A stretch of 64,000 bases of DNA, taken from Acheta domesticus. Taxonomy: Eukaryota; Arthropoda; Insecta; Orthoptera; Gryllidae. Position 1 is the stretch's first letter, and the number at the start of each line of letters is the position of its first letter. The notes beneath the pieces were generated by a model. That model was not told where the DNA came from, did no database searches, and was given only the letters and a program-made list of their open reading frames with translations. The stretch lies in assembly GCA_031308135.1 (NCBI GenBank), contig JAHLJT010009355.1, positions 3,409,217 to 3,473,216 on the forward strand, read 5' to 3'. Made by a program: the position numbers and the translations under genes. Shown here piece after piece: positions 11,945 to 22,545 of this stretch.

Positions 11945-12500
11945 CGTATATACGTAGTACAGGGAAAGTTATGTTATGCTGCGGAAAATTGATTTCGAGA
12001 TTTTAACGGAAATAAACGTTTTGGGGTCCCCTGATACCGAAAAAGTGTTGTTTTTTTTCAAAACGTGCATCCATTCGTCCGGCCGTTCGTCCGACCGGCC
12101 GTCTGTCCGTCTGTCCGTCTGTCCGTCTTTCCGTCTGTCCGTCTGTCCGTCTGTCCGTCTGTCCGCCTGTCCGTCTGTCCGCCTGTCCGTCTGTCCGCCT
12201 GTCCGTCTGTCCGCCTGTCCGTCTGTCCGTCTGTCCGTCTGTCCGTCTGTCCGTCTGTCCGCCTGTCCGTTTGTCCGTCTGTCCGTCACTATCCGTTTGC
12301 CCGTTCGTCTGTCCGTCAGTCTGTGAACACCACTAGCGCCTAAACCACTCGTAGGACGTTTTCCAAATTGAAAACCCCTGTCCATCTGGTTCTAGTCGAA
12401 GCTTTGAGATTTTGAAAAACTTTCTTAAAAATTTGGGGGTACTTTACATGAAGCCCCGCGGACATTTTCAAAATTTTCTCAAAAACGGCTCCAAATTTGG
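11945..12500 (+). repeat. Dispersed family A copy with expanded inner satellite
   Basis: Plus-strand copy with the family blocks GAAAGTTATGTTATGCTGCG, GTTTTGGGGTCCCCTGATAC, CACTAGCGCCTAAACC and ACTTTACATGAAGCCCC. The short GTCCGTCCGTC-type segment of other copies is here expanded into the satellite at 12072-12322. Confidence 0.7.
12072..12322. repeat. GTCCGTCT/GTCCGCCT minisatellite
   Basis: About 250 bases of near-perfect 4- and 8-base units (GTCC, GTCT, GCCT). Because the unit is eight bases it is open in several frames on both strands, giving false frames of 92-138 codons rich in Arg/Thr/Asp or Pro/Ser/Val. Confidence 0.9.
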
Positions 12501-13145
12501 AAATTTAATTTTTCTATCTGTTCAACAATACATGCTTTTCGGAGATGTTGATCTTCGCCAGTTCATTGACATTTGGTTATTAACCTAACTGCGGGATCCA
12601 ATCGGGTAACTAAAAAATTTAGTTTTAATAGACGTTGTAAAGAGATAACAGGAGATTATTGTAGAAGTTTTGATATAAGTAATTATAAATTTAATCTGTT
12701 TACATAATACTTAATTTGGGGGACGAAACCATCTCTTGGAAATTTTGATTTCACTCGGAGCACGAACCCTCTGGTCTTGATTTGTTATAAAGTCTGTTGT
12801 GTTTGGGATTTGTAATTCATTATATATTTGTGTATTTGTCATGAACGGCGCTTTTATTATTTTTCGTAAGATTTTATTTTGTGTAACTCAGGTGATTGAG
12901 GTTAGTTTTGACAGTATTTCTCCAAATTGGTTTGTTTATTTGTTACCCAACGCCCACCCTTGGCATGTTAGCCATTTGATGACGCGCTGACCAGTATAGA
13001 CGCGCAATTTTTTCTTCAGCATGCGCGGATCCGCATTCCCACAATAGTCAAGCGCGTAGGTGGCGAATCGCTGTTGCTCGTTTAGCGTTACCCAGGGGAC
13101 ACGTGTGGTAGACCACGGACGCGAGCAACTTTATCTCCACTCTGA

Positions 13146-13147
<2 letters not shown>
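12501..13147. other. No recognisable gene
   Basis: AT-rich sequence with no coding signal. Confidence 0.4.

Positions 13148-13199
<52 letters not shown>
13148..13199. repeat. ATT microsatellite
   Basis: About 17 uninterrupted ATT units. On the minus strand this is an (AAT)n tail just beyond the LINE 3' end. Confidence 0.92.
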
Positions 13200-13289
13200 G
13201 TTTCTCAATATAACGACTAAAGATGTTATGTGTCGGCTGAATATAAAATCTACTCCAGGTTGCAACCAGCTACCTAAGGAGCAGATCTA

Positions 13290-13712
13290 GGGACTGTCGG
13301 TGCCTCTACAATACTTTGCGCAAAATGTGAGCTGTCCAAATAAAGCAATTTTTTTGCACTTCCAAGTCCTTTGATTTATCTGGAAGTTTTGCCAAGTTCT
13401 TACACAAATTTTGTGGAACAAATCCCAAAGCTCCGATAACTGTCGAGTCGAAATGTGCTTTTACGCCCCACATTCGGCTGATCTCCATTTCCAAACTCTT
13501 GTATTTAAGACGTTTCTATGCCTCCTTGCTAATGACATTTTCATCACAAGGCATAGCAACATCCACAAGTAGACAGGATTTTTTCTCTAAATCCCGGATC
13601 ACCACATCCGGTTTGTTTGCTGCTATCTCGCGATCCGTTTGAATTTGTTGGTCGTACAATATTGTATAGAGTGCAACAGATGTCACCAGTTTTGGTGAGT
13701 TGTTGTCAATAC
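13290..13712 (-). pseudogene. 3' end of an R2-type LINE (restriction-like endonuclease domain)
   Basis: Minus-strand translation gives PDVVIRDLEKKSCLLVDVAM, the PD...(D/E)xK core of the restriction-like endonuclease of R2-superfamily LINEs. It is followed by the conserved tail, including YKSLEMEISRMWGVKA, GALGFVPQNLCKNL and TAHILRKVL. At least one stop (in KEA*KRLKYK) interrupts it, so it is a 5'-truncated dead copy. It covers the region that is degraded in the element at 2308-3885 and is probably from the same group. AAT-type microsatellites bound both ends. Confidence 0.82.
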
Positions 13713-13718
<6 letters not shown>

Positions 13719-13752
<34 letters not shown>

Positions 13753-13760
13753 ATTATTGT
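13719..13760. repeat. ATT microsatellite
   Basis: An (ATT)n tract separating the LINE 3' fragment from the adjoining SINE tail. Confidence 0.88.
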
Positions 13761-13764
13761 TATT

Positions 13765-13955
13765 AATGAATTAGGAGGTAATAGGATGATGGTGAGAGGT
13801 GTTCGTGGGAGTTTTGAACCCTCCCAGCATACGCCTTACGACCGAGGGAAACCACGACAGCCCCGTTGAGGAGGCCGGCCCGGCGATCGAACCCGGACCT
13901 GCCGCCTGCGCCACGCACTCGGCCACTCGGCTGAGTGTTTCTCCAAACTGAACGC
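13765..13955 (-). mobile_element. tRNA-derived SINE-2
   Basis: On the minus strand the head carries an A-box-like TGGCCGAGTGCG and a B-box-like GGGTTCGATCGCC (around 13883-13931), spaced as in a tRNA. A short body follows (GGGAGGGTTCAAAACTCCC and so on), ending in the AAT-type tail. It differs in sequence from SINE-1 and SINE-3. The tRNA part has no intact cloverleaf, so it is not a tRNA gene. Confidence 0.68.
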
Positions 13956-14235
13956 GAGCGTCGTCGGTCGGAGGCGCCGAGGCGTTGCCGCGCCGCGCCG
14001 CGCCGCGCCGAGCCAGGCGTCCGCGAGGGAGGGGGGCGGCGCGAAGCCCCCCGGGCGCTCGTGACCTCGGCCAAGCGCCGCGACGCCCGACCAGGAAAGT
14101 CCGACGCCACCGCTGGCCGACGACGGCGCGAGACCTCCGCCAGGCGACAAAGACGACAGGCGTTGGCGGGACCGCCTCTGCTCCACACGTGCGCCGCCCG
14201 CCTGCCAAGAACTTTCCGCCTTCAGGACGATTTTC
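13956..14235. other. GC-rich island 2
   Basis: Very GC- and CpG-rich, with a GCCGC run at 13988-14012. Long frames on both strands reflect the composition. It could be a CpG-island promoter or a GC-rich repeat; no exon can be supported. Confidence 0.45.
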
Positions 14236-14244
14236 ATGATGCGA

Positions 14245-14465
14245 ACCACTGGTGCTACAGAATGGCACGGACTCCCCCGTGTTAGTTTTCTATTTCCTTG
14301 GGTCTGGGCTAGCTATTCGGACTTGACACATACTCCTGCCAGCTGCCATCTATCACCACACAAAGTTTTTTTTATATTCTTTTTTTTTTTTTTGTTTACA
14401 TTTTCGTAGGTTTTCGGTTTCTCAATAGTCGAACGGAAATTTTATTTTAAGAATATTAAAGAACA
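14245..14465 (-). repeat. Family A end fragment
   Basis: Shares the terminal block (ACAGAATGGCACGGACTC-like, then TGCCATCTATCACC, then a T-rich stretch and TTTAAGAATATTA) with 30735-30910 and 7695-7880. Only this end is present. Confidence 0.55.
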
Positions 14466-14555
14466 GTAAAACCTCGTCCTAAATGGCAATTTTCTTTGAA
14501 AAATTAAATTCATTAGCGAATAATTTGTGTTCGTAGCTCAGCCGTACCATTAAAG

Positions 14556-14843
14556 CAAGGCTTTCCAACTGGCGGCCCGCGACTGGTTTGAAAAAATGTA
14601 ATATGCCAACCAAATACAATACAATTGCACAATTCATCTTATTTTTATTTAATGATATAATAATTTTCTCGTTGTATGTACATTTATCATTAAGTATTTT
14701 GAATAAAAGTCGTATCTAATACATATTTGTTTCGATATAGTTTCAGTAGTTAGGGTAAAAAACATCTTAAATTACGGTGCTGCCCGCGGCTTAATTAGAA
14801 TTTGATATGTGGCCCATAAGCCCTTCTCAGTTGGACAGCCCTG
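14556..14843. mobile_element. hAT-like miniature element
   Basis: Ends CAAGGCTTTCCAACTGGCGG and, inverted, CAGGGCTGTCCAACTGAGAA, with GGCCCGCG-type subterminal sequence. This is the common hAT terminus type. The flanking 8-mers CATTAAAG and CACCAAAG match at 6 of 8 positions, fitting a decayed 8-bp duplication. There is no transposase. Confidence 0.68.
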
Positions 14844-14849
14844 CACCAA

Positions 14850-15734
14850 AGAAACACCGTGACACCTTTCTCTTTGAGCAAGATTTACGATCTCATCTAC
14901 ACTTTTGAGAAGTTAATACTGAGTTTGTTAATCGATTAGTACCCATACTGATAAAGCTTATTTATTATTTATTTCTTATTCACATAATAAGTAGTTTCCC
15001 CGATACGTTCGTTTTCACATATTAATAGGTATCGCCCGTGTCTCAAGAGCTTCTTTCGCTTGGGAGCTTCTTAAGATTATTTTTGAGATACTGTAAACAA
15101 AATCGGCATTTCGAATTCTTAATATTCAGCTCGAACGCAAAGTAATAAAGAATCTAATTCATGGCAAAAACTACAAGTACCACCAAATTTAAATGTAAGC
15201 AGAATGGCCTACAATTTCCACTTTCTTCTTCAATAAATGTGATAGCATGTAAACAGTACTTTACAATGGCAATTATGCTTTCGCTTACAATCATAGCGAA
15301 TGTTTTCAGGATTTCTTCACCAAATGCAATCCGAATATAAATGTTCGTCTGATGTCGGTTTGGTAAATAGCATAGGAAATCTTTCCCTGCCAATACAATC
15401 TAATTTTATGATTGTTGGTCTCCGTATGAGATGGCTTAAAAAAGACTCACACCAAGCCCACCCCATTTCTAGGAGAATACCGCACTTTCTGGTATTTTAT
15501 TTTACGTATAATGTCCTGCTTGATTACAATTACAAAACAATAACGTTTTCTAGAAAAGCGATTTAGCCATTCCCGTGAAGACTTTGAGATATCTGTGCAT
15601 GAATGTCTTTGTTTCTTCTATCCACAAATTTTTTTATGACTGCGAAATTTCGACAGCAGTTATTGCGGAGACAAGAAAAATACTCGTATTTACCCTGCAT
15701 TTTTCCTAAGAACCACTAACAAACTAAAACTACC
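14850..15734. other. No recognisable gene
   Basis: AT-rich sequence. Frames at 15154-15393 and 15300-15566 overlap on opposite strands and show no recognisable domain. Confidence 0.4.
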
Positions 15735-15950
15735 TACTGAGAAAGTTATGTCATGTTGCAGCGAAAACTTGCGATTTCCTAACAGAAAAAATCGTATTGT
15801 AGATCCCTGATACCAAAAAAGTGGATAATTCCTATTTCTGTATGCACCAAATTACATCCTCTAACACATTCTGTACTCCAAATCCACATTTTGTGGACTT
15901 GTTTCATATCGAAAAATTGTTTACGGCAAAACGGTTTATCGGCGCCTAAG
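15735..15950 (+). repeat. Family B copy
   Basis: Contains GAGAAAGTTATGTCATGTTG, AAAAAGTGGATAA, AATCCACATTTTGTGG and TACGGCAAAACGGTTTATCG, the ordered blocks of family B. It is truncated on the right. Confidence 0.6.
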
Positions 15951-16435
15951 GAAGCAACCAGTGCCTTCCGCGATCATTTCACTTCCCTGGGGGCAATTTG
16001 TATTGGCCTTTGCCTCTGGGCAAACTTTCGCGTCAAATTTTCTCAATTTTAAGCGATTTATCTCTTTTGAATGTAGTTTTTTTGTTTTGTTTTTTATGGT
16101 AAAATCTTTTGAAGACACCGCTCTTTGTGGGAGATGGATTTCCGCCAACTGAGTAACCTCGTTGTTCATTCCAAACCGTTCTGGAACTGCTAATGTGCTG
16201 ACATCAGAATGGCAGTGCCTTTAATTTTGCTCCGATAATATTTCGTCTGCCTCTTTTCTCTTCATAGTAGTAGTTAAATTTGCAATCATCCTACAATGTT
16301 TCTTACTGGTAACTATTATGTTAAGGAAATTTTCTTCCATGAGTTTCACATTGAATTTCTGGCATGCATTGTCTCTATCTTTTTTCCATCGAGCGCAGGG
16401 GAAAGAAGTATGATATGGTGTATCCTGTTGGTTTC

Positions 16436-17134
16436 AGGTCGTTAGGTCCACGGATAAAAGGTCTAATACTCGTTAGGTCCAATGAACAGGACGTCTATTG
16501 CGAACCAGGTCTAATGCGACGTAAGATATACTCGACAGAGGATATAATACCAAAAGAGGTCGACGATTAGAAGGTTCAATTAATAAGATCTAAGACATAA
16601 ACAACCAAGGTCTAATAGATATATAAAGGTGTTATAGCAAAGTTTCTCTTTCTTCATTTTTAAACGCCTGAAAACCAAAACTCTATATTTTAACAATGTC
16701 AATTAAATTTTCTAAATTTTTGAATGGTTGCGAATTACGAAAATTATAAACATCGTGGTGATATCGACTTATATCTTCAGTCTTTTAGCTACAGACTGAA
16801 TGTTTTAAACCCTTTATCATTATGTACATTACGTACTTACTGAATTAAAGTGAATCATTTGTATTGTGATTTCATTTGAGACTATATCATACTGACATAA
16901 CTATATGTGAACCACAGTTTGCTACGTATTTCTGTTGCAGCATAAGAGATTCGACATTTGTGTTCGATAGACCGAAGTTTATTAGACATTATTAACAATT
17001 ATATTAAATATTATGAGACATTTTTAAAATTAGACCAAATCTTCATTAGACGTGTTTTCATCGACCTTCTGACATTAGACTTTAAAAATTAGACCGTCTA
17101 TCATTAGATCTAATATCGTTAGACCTAACGACCT
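16436..17134. mobile_element. Inverted-repeat element with GGTCTAAT subterminal arrays
   Basis: The ends are AGGTCGTTAGGTCCA and the complement of AGGTCGTTAGGTCTA. The left half carries several GGTCTAAT/GGTCCAAT/GGTTCAAT motifs and the right half carries them inverted (ATTAGACC, ATTAGACG, ATTAGATC). Such arrays usually bind transposase. No coding sequence or clear target duplication is visible, and the superfamily is unknown. Confidence 0.6.
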
Positions 17135-17694
17135 CTAACCGTCCTGTTCGTTGCAGTATAAATAGTCGCCGTTATTTTTTCCTCATTCCTTTAGCATAGC
17201 TTCGTAATTGGCCGTTTCCAGTTAAAATCTGTGTCAGATAGTAATCGGTCTGTCTGCGTTCACATTTTGTGCATGCGTCTATTTGAGGTATTCGTCTTTT
17301 GTCCACCGAGCGACGTTTCGCGTTTCTTCCCATCTGAGTTCCACTGTTGCATCGCCTCCTCCCTCATATTTATTTATTCTTCCACTCCTTTCTCATGAAT
17401 GTCCCTTCTCTCCCTCAACAAGTATTCCCTCCGCCGCTACCTGTGAGGCTGCCGTGGAGATCATTCTGTATCTTCAGATGGCTCGTTGCAGGATTTTTAT
17501 TGGCACTTTCTCTTAAATTTAAGTGTTCTTTTTTCGTGCTAGGGCATTAGGTTAATAAGCTTTCAACATTGACAGTAGATGATATTTGCTACTTTTGTGG
17601 GCTTTTGTTCACACTCTTTACATGTTCCTCGAAATACGAATAAAAAAATCATATTTTCACGAGGGTCGCTGAAATTATCCACTTAATGTAAAAG
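17135..17694. other. No recognisable gene
   Basis: Pyrimidine-rich around 17280-17520, with overlapping short frames in two phases that show no motif. Confidence 0.4.
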
Positions 17695-17710
17695 CCCGAG
17701 TATACTCGGG
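17695..17710. repeat. Perfect 16-base palindrome CCCGAGTATACTCGGG
   Basis: The same motif recurs slightly altered at 17737, 17787 and, inverted, at 18242-18254. The last two are the ends of the element at 17785-18257, so the first two look like left-over or duplicated element termini. Confidence 0.85.
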
Positions 17711-17784
17711 GTTTTAATTTTTTCAAAAAGTTAAAAGCCCGAGTATATTCGTGGTCTTTTTCAAGGTGTGGTAAACCAAGTTAA

Positions 17785-18257
17785 AGCCCGAATATACTCG
17801 TTCACTACAGCTAATTCTACAGGAGCCCGCTAGAGAGTATGCAAATGCAACGTCCAATGTTACTGAGGTAGTTTCGTATACTAATATTGGCGAGAACGTC
17901 AGCTGCAGTCGAGACTGACAGAGTGTAAAGACCTAGTGAAGTAGAAGTATTCGATTTGTTGCTATCGTGCGGGATGTGCAGTCGAGTACGACGTGCAAAG
18001 GGGAAGCAAACAAGACGAGAATCGAGAATTGTGACGTCGCCCTTTGTGTACTCGTAGTTCCATGTTTCAAAGCATACCACACCGCTAAGAATATTTGACG
18101 GTGGCAGTCAAAAGTAGAGAGAGCATATTTTACTCCATTGTATTAAAAATAAATACCTTTGCAAGTTATTAATGTAACAAAAATATTATTTCCTGACATA
18201 TTCCCTAATCTAGGTTCATACGACTAATTATGTACATGAACGAGTATACTCGGGTTT
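17785..18257. mobile_element. TTAA-flanked piggyBac-like miniature element
   Basis: Inverted ends with CCCGAATATACTCGTTCA on the left and the complement of CCCGAGTATACTCGTTCA on the right. Each is next to TTAA (17781-17784 and 18258-18261). TTAA target sites are specific to piggyBac-type transposons. No transposase is present. Confidence 0.62.
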
Positions 18258-18689
18258 TTAAAATCCACATTATTTAAAGCTTCCTTGTTGTGCCATAAAG
18301 TGCGTAAATTTAAAAATCATTGTCTGTAGTTGGCAGTATCCGAACTAAAAATATAATTTCAATAATAATAAAAAATGGGAAGAAGTCGACAATTTTCTGG
18401 ATTAAAGAAGTTAGGAAATATTTAGAAAGAAACAATAAAAGTGAAAGAGAAGCAGCAGAAAGAGAGATGTTTAAGAAGAAAGTGTTAGAAATGGAAGGAT
18501 CCTAGAGCAGGAAGGAAAAGAAGACAGGATCAAAATGGTCCGAGGAGAAAAAAGTGATACACAACCAGAAGATGAAAGAGTAGTGGAGGAAGAAGGACAA
18601 AGGAAGAAGTAATGAAATCGGTGCGTGGTCCCTAGATGACCCAAACGAAAGAAGAAGAAGAAATGGGAAATTTTTGGAGCGCCTTTGAT

Positions 18690-18985
18690 TGTGCTGTGGT
18701 GGAGCAGAGGCCACCTCCCCCGCTGGCGGTGACGCGCCTGGCCGCCGTGCCCTCTCGCCCTGCGACCTCGCCGCCCGATCTCTCCCCGCTCGGCGGCGGC
18801 GGTCGCCGACTGCAGGCGCCACTCCACCCCGAGAGCCCCAAGCGCTGGGCTCGCGACGCGACTGAGCTCGTTCAGCGGAGGCGGTGCGGGACGTCGCGCC
18901 ATCGAGCGGTGGCTGCCTCCCCCGCGCACACGACGCCCGGGCGCGCCCTCCCTTGCACTTAGACTCCAGCGACAGGTGAGGACGA
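18690..18985. other. GC-rich island 3 with a strong splice donor
   Basis: CpG-rich stretch with a consensus-like donor (GCGACAG followed by GTGAGG, boundary at 18975/18976) on the plus strand. It could be a CpG-island promoter with a non-coding first exon. Overlapping frames on both strands are composition artefacts. Confidence 0.4.
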
Positions 18986-19022
18986 CTCTGCACTCTTAAC
19001 TCGTGTACAGGCCGATCTGAAC

Positions 19023-19289
19023 TGGTTGGTTGATTGGTTAATTCTTCGTGATTCCTGGCGCGTCAACGCAAGAGGTTGTTACTCCCGTAAGTGTGGTGCA
19101 TGTTTTCCATCGTGAGGTGGCGGTGATCTTTCCCCGCTGGATGGAGAGATCCAGCGCCGACCTACCATCGGCTAGCGGTGGAGGGTTTTCTTTTAACCAG
19201 ATATATCCCACAAGCGGGGCACCGCCCCAGTCGGGACAAGCTCTAAGCTCCCGACCGGTCTCCCGTCTTGTGTGGTAGTGTAGTGCATA

Positions 19290-19324
<35 letters not shown>

Positions 19325-19659
19325 AGTGGGGATATGACAAGGAAGAGGAAGGAAAGATCGCGCGCGGTCCGTCCATCCGGCATTCGCCTGGTGTTGATCG
19401 GAGAAATCACTGAAACAAGGAAGAGGAAGGTAAGATCGCGCGCGGTCCGTCCAGCCGGCATTCGCCTGGTGTTGATCGGAGAAATCACTGAAAACCCTCG
19501 ATCAGAGCACCAGGCTCAGGAGTCCCCCTCCAGACAGCGACTGAATTCGACCTAGCTGGCAAGCTAGTGTCGAAAATCCTGCCGTCGTCGGGAAAGGACC
19601 TCACGGTCAGAGGGGCTGCAGTAACATCAGTTGATGCACTGAGCCACCTCTCCCGGTGG
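19023..19659 (-). mobile_element. SINE-1, copy B, with internal duplication
   Basis: Shares the whole block order of SINE-1. It carries a tandem duplication of about 78 bases (19338-19490, GGAAGAGGAAGGAAAGATCG repeated) and a (GT)n expansion at 19291-19321. The tRNA head is degenerate, like copy A. Confidence 0.75.
19291..19321. repeat. GT microsatellite
   Basis: (GT)n expansion inside SINE-1 copy B, at a place where other copies have only three to five GT units. Confidence 0.9.
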
Positions 19660-20466
19660 CCGATCTGGAAAGGAAATGTGAAAGCATACTGCAAAGCAAC
19701 GATGACATCGAAAATTCACGCACATTTCTGTAGTAATGAAAGTTCTTAATTTTTCCACAGTACTGTCATGGATGGTATGATTGCCGACATGCGCATAACC
19801 TCTAGAAACTAATTTGATTTGTCAGATTCTGATATACTTTGTCACAAAAAATTTATTTCGAAAATGTGTCGAATGAGTGAAGTCATTGAAACTAAGTGAG
19901 CTGTTATTCTGTCATAATTATATTGATGCAATACACTTTTAATTGTTTATTCATTCATAACTGTCGAAGCTGTTTTCCAAGGTTCCAAAATCTTCTTTTG
20001 TATGTACATATATCGAAAGAATAAGTGATTTGAGCAAAAAGAACTACCTTTTCTCGCCCCTGCCGTCTGGAATCATATCGTCAGCCTGGATGTGCGAAAG
20101 TCATTTGAAAGTCATTCACCAAAGTCCTGATCTGCTCCTACGCGTTTGAGATGTTGACTGTCATCACGAAGCTATCTGCTCCTTCATGCCCCGCTGTCCT
20201 TCGCTCGCAGCCAAAGATTGGTCATCCGCGCTTTCGCTTTGTGGGTGTAGCTCCCAAGAAAAAGTAGGAGTACTAAAACCCTCAGGCATGATGTACTTAC
20301 GTGGATTATTTTCCCGCAACCGAACGCAAAATAATCGCGCCACAATTTTCTGGCGTGAATACTTTTTTAATTACTTTATTTTTAGTCGCATTAACAGCTA
20401 AGGTTATTAGTGACTACAATTATAAAATTATAATTTTATCCATAATTATGTTAACAAAAATGTCAT

Positions 20467-20469
<3 letters not shown>
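19660..20469. other. No recognisable gene
   Basis: No coding signal recognised. The 71-codon frame at 20186-20401 has no motif. Confidence 0.4.

Positions 20470-20515
<46 letters not shown>
20470..20515. repeat. TA microsatellite (insertion site of the LTR element)
   Basis: Pure (TA)n running up to the 5' LTR. AT-repeat sequence resumes right after the 3' LTR (24632-24639), so the element went into this tract. The flanking ATAT can serve as a 4-bp duplication, but the repeat makes its length ambiguous. Confidence 0.9.
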
Positions 20516-20518
<3 letters not shown>

Positions 20519-21744
20519 GATATACCAGAATATGATAGGTTTTATTTAATGATGTTAGTTATACATGGGGTAGATAAATGGGGATTCAATATGGCGGTAT
20601 GGGCCTTAGCAACGGCGGCGCAGAGGTTGGCAAGGTCAACAAACTATACACGGGCCCTGATGACGTCAGGACGCCGGCTAGATGGCTGAAGAACCTAAGA
20701 GGGAATTGGTGCAAAAACGAATGACTGTCTGAGGTCGCGGCTACTTGGATTTGTAAGAGACGCACGGGTTGGCTATAAAAGATCAGATAGTCTAATGTTG
20801 CCGCCGTGTTTTGAAATAATAGAAGGATGGACGCCGACCGAGCCATGAAGGGTTTAAAAATGCATTAAACAGGACATTCTGACTCGGGGTGTCGTAGAGT
20901 GAAGATCGTACATTCCATCTCTGGGTGTCGTGGAGTATAGATCGAACATTCTGACTCTGGGTGCCGTAGCGTAAAGATCGTTTGTAGGCAATATAGTGGG
21001 AAAGTGAGACTTGTATAGCTTGTTTTCGGACTTTGTCTTGTGAGAGAAGTGATAGTTTGTTTTCGGACTTTGAAATAATTTACCAGAAGTGATTTTCGGA
21101 GGACTTGTTCAGATTTTCGGACATTGCAGTTGGACTTCAATAGTCTACATAACCGGTGGGAGAGTTTAGGAACCGGGAGCGTCGGACAAGACTAACAGAT
21201 AGTTTAGGCAGTGTGGACTGGACGTGTCAGCGGCGGAGCAAGACCGGAAGAGAGAAGCGGAACTTGGAATTAACAACGGCCAAGTGAGAAGCGGTTACGG
21301 AGCGTTGGCATGCAAAACGGTAAAAAAAATACTGCAGTATAAAAGAGACAATTTATTCGAAAGGGGTCATGACCATCTAATTAATTGTTTTAATTTAAAA
21401 GTTAAATAAATTGTTGAATTTTGTTCTTTGGAAAAGAAAAGAGTTTTTTCATTTGTCAATCATAATTTTTAATTAGTTGAAAGCATAATTATTACATTTC
21501 AGATTCCACGCCATACTGTATAGTTGGCAGATCAGGTAATCGGCTATCGAGGCGATAGCGAGTATTTGTATCCGGACCCATCGACCCAAGCTAGCTGGAT
21601 GTTTAGATAATTTTTGTTAAATCAGATAGAAAAACTTTGATAGTAATTCATGTAACCTGTTTCTGGCGCCCAAATCTTAATAAATTTGGAACAGGACATG
21701 ATTACAGCCACGCTTTTGATGAGACGTGAGAATGGTATATTTCA
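20516..21744 (+). repeat. 5' LTR
   Basis: Begins TGTGATATACCAG and ends ATATTTCA. It contains a TATAAAA box (20774-20780), three tandem 36-base units (20874-20981, each with a TGGGTG/CGGGGTG..CGTAG block and GAAGATCG-type end), repeated TTTTCGGACTTTG motifs, and AATAAA signals at 21405-21410 and 21679-21684. Minus-strand frames of about 90 codons here are by-products of the 36-base repeat. Confidence 0.92.
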
Positions 21745-21747
21745 AAA

Positions 21748-21765
21748 TGGCGCGCCAACTGGGGC
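21748..21765 (+). promoter_or_regulatory. Primer binding site
   Basis: TGGCGCGCCAACTGGGGC starts three bases after the 5' LTR. It begins TGG, as expected for pairing with a tRNA CCA end, and resembles the TGGCGCC..AAC..GGGGC type. I cannot name the tRNA. Confidence 0.65.
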
Positions 21766-21960
21766 ATATTTTGTTATAATTTATAACAAAGTGAAGTACG
21801 TTTAAAGAAATTATTATAAATTATAACAAATTGATCGAAAAGGAATCTGAAATTTATTGATTGACATATGAAATTAACTGTAATTATAAAAAAAAAGCCA
21901 AAACCATTTCATTGAGGAGAATTTGATAGTGAGAATTTTAATTTGTATTATAATTTCAAG

Positions 21961-22545
21961 ATGGAGACTAGAAGTAAGACAGCACGTTCCGAAAATGTCG
22001 AAATAGATAATGTGGCGGCTAACGGTATGAATCCCGAAGGTGACATGTTGCGAGAATTAGTTGAGGTAGAACAGAAAGAAAAGGAAGTAGCGGCAGCTTC
22101 AGTAGACAATACGGATTCTAGTAACTTGATAATAATTAAAATGTTAGCTGAAATGAAGGCAGAAATGAATGCTAAATTGGAAATTAATAATGCTAAATTG
22201 GAAAATAATAATGCTAGATTAGAAGAATTGACTTTAGACATGAACGCTAAATTTGAAAATAATAATGCCAAATTGGAAGGTATAAAGATAGAAACGACAC
22301 AGGAATTTAAGAATTTTCGTAAAGCAATATGTGAGGAGATATCGCAGTTACGGACCGATACAGCTAATGAATTTAGTAATATTTATTCAAAAATGGATGC
22401 GTTTAATTGTCAAGTAAATCAAATTCAGAAAGAGCAAAAGGAATGTTTTAATAAAATTAATTCTGAAGTTGGGGCTTTACAGGAAAATGTTACGGCATTA
22501 GCACTTACACAAAACCAACAATGTAAAAAAAATGACGAACGCTGA
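21961..22545 (+). pseudogene. gag-like frame, N-terminal part
   Basis: From the ATG at 21961 there are 194 codons. The protein is acidic and Asn/Glu/Lys-rich, with strong heptad character (repeats such as NNAKLE at about residues 60-105), meaning a long coiled coil. The frame stops soon after a run of eight A at about 22526-22533. The neighbouring frame continues the same kind of protein, so a homopolymer frameshift, real or an assembly error, splits the gene. It would form the structural particle of the retroelement. Confidence 0.65.

Noticed and set aside
11969..12385. Frames of 92-138 codons with Thr-Asp-Arg-Arg or Cys-Pro-Ser-Val repeats
   Set aside because: They come from translation of the GTCC minisatellite in all frames.
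13763..14285. Five overlapping Arg/Ala-rich frames
   Set aside because: A GC island and SINE-2 explain them; both strands are open at once and no motif is present.
20586..21140. Minus-strand frames of 86 and 91 codons, repeated at 23473-24027
   Set aside because: They lie wholly inside the LTRs and reflect the 36-base repeat; antisense to the LTR transcript, no motif.
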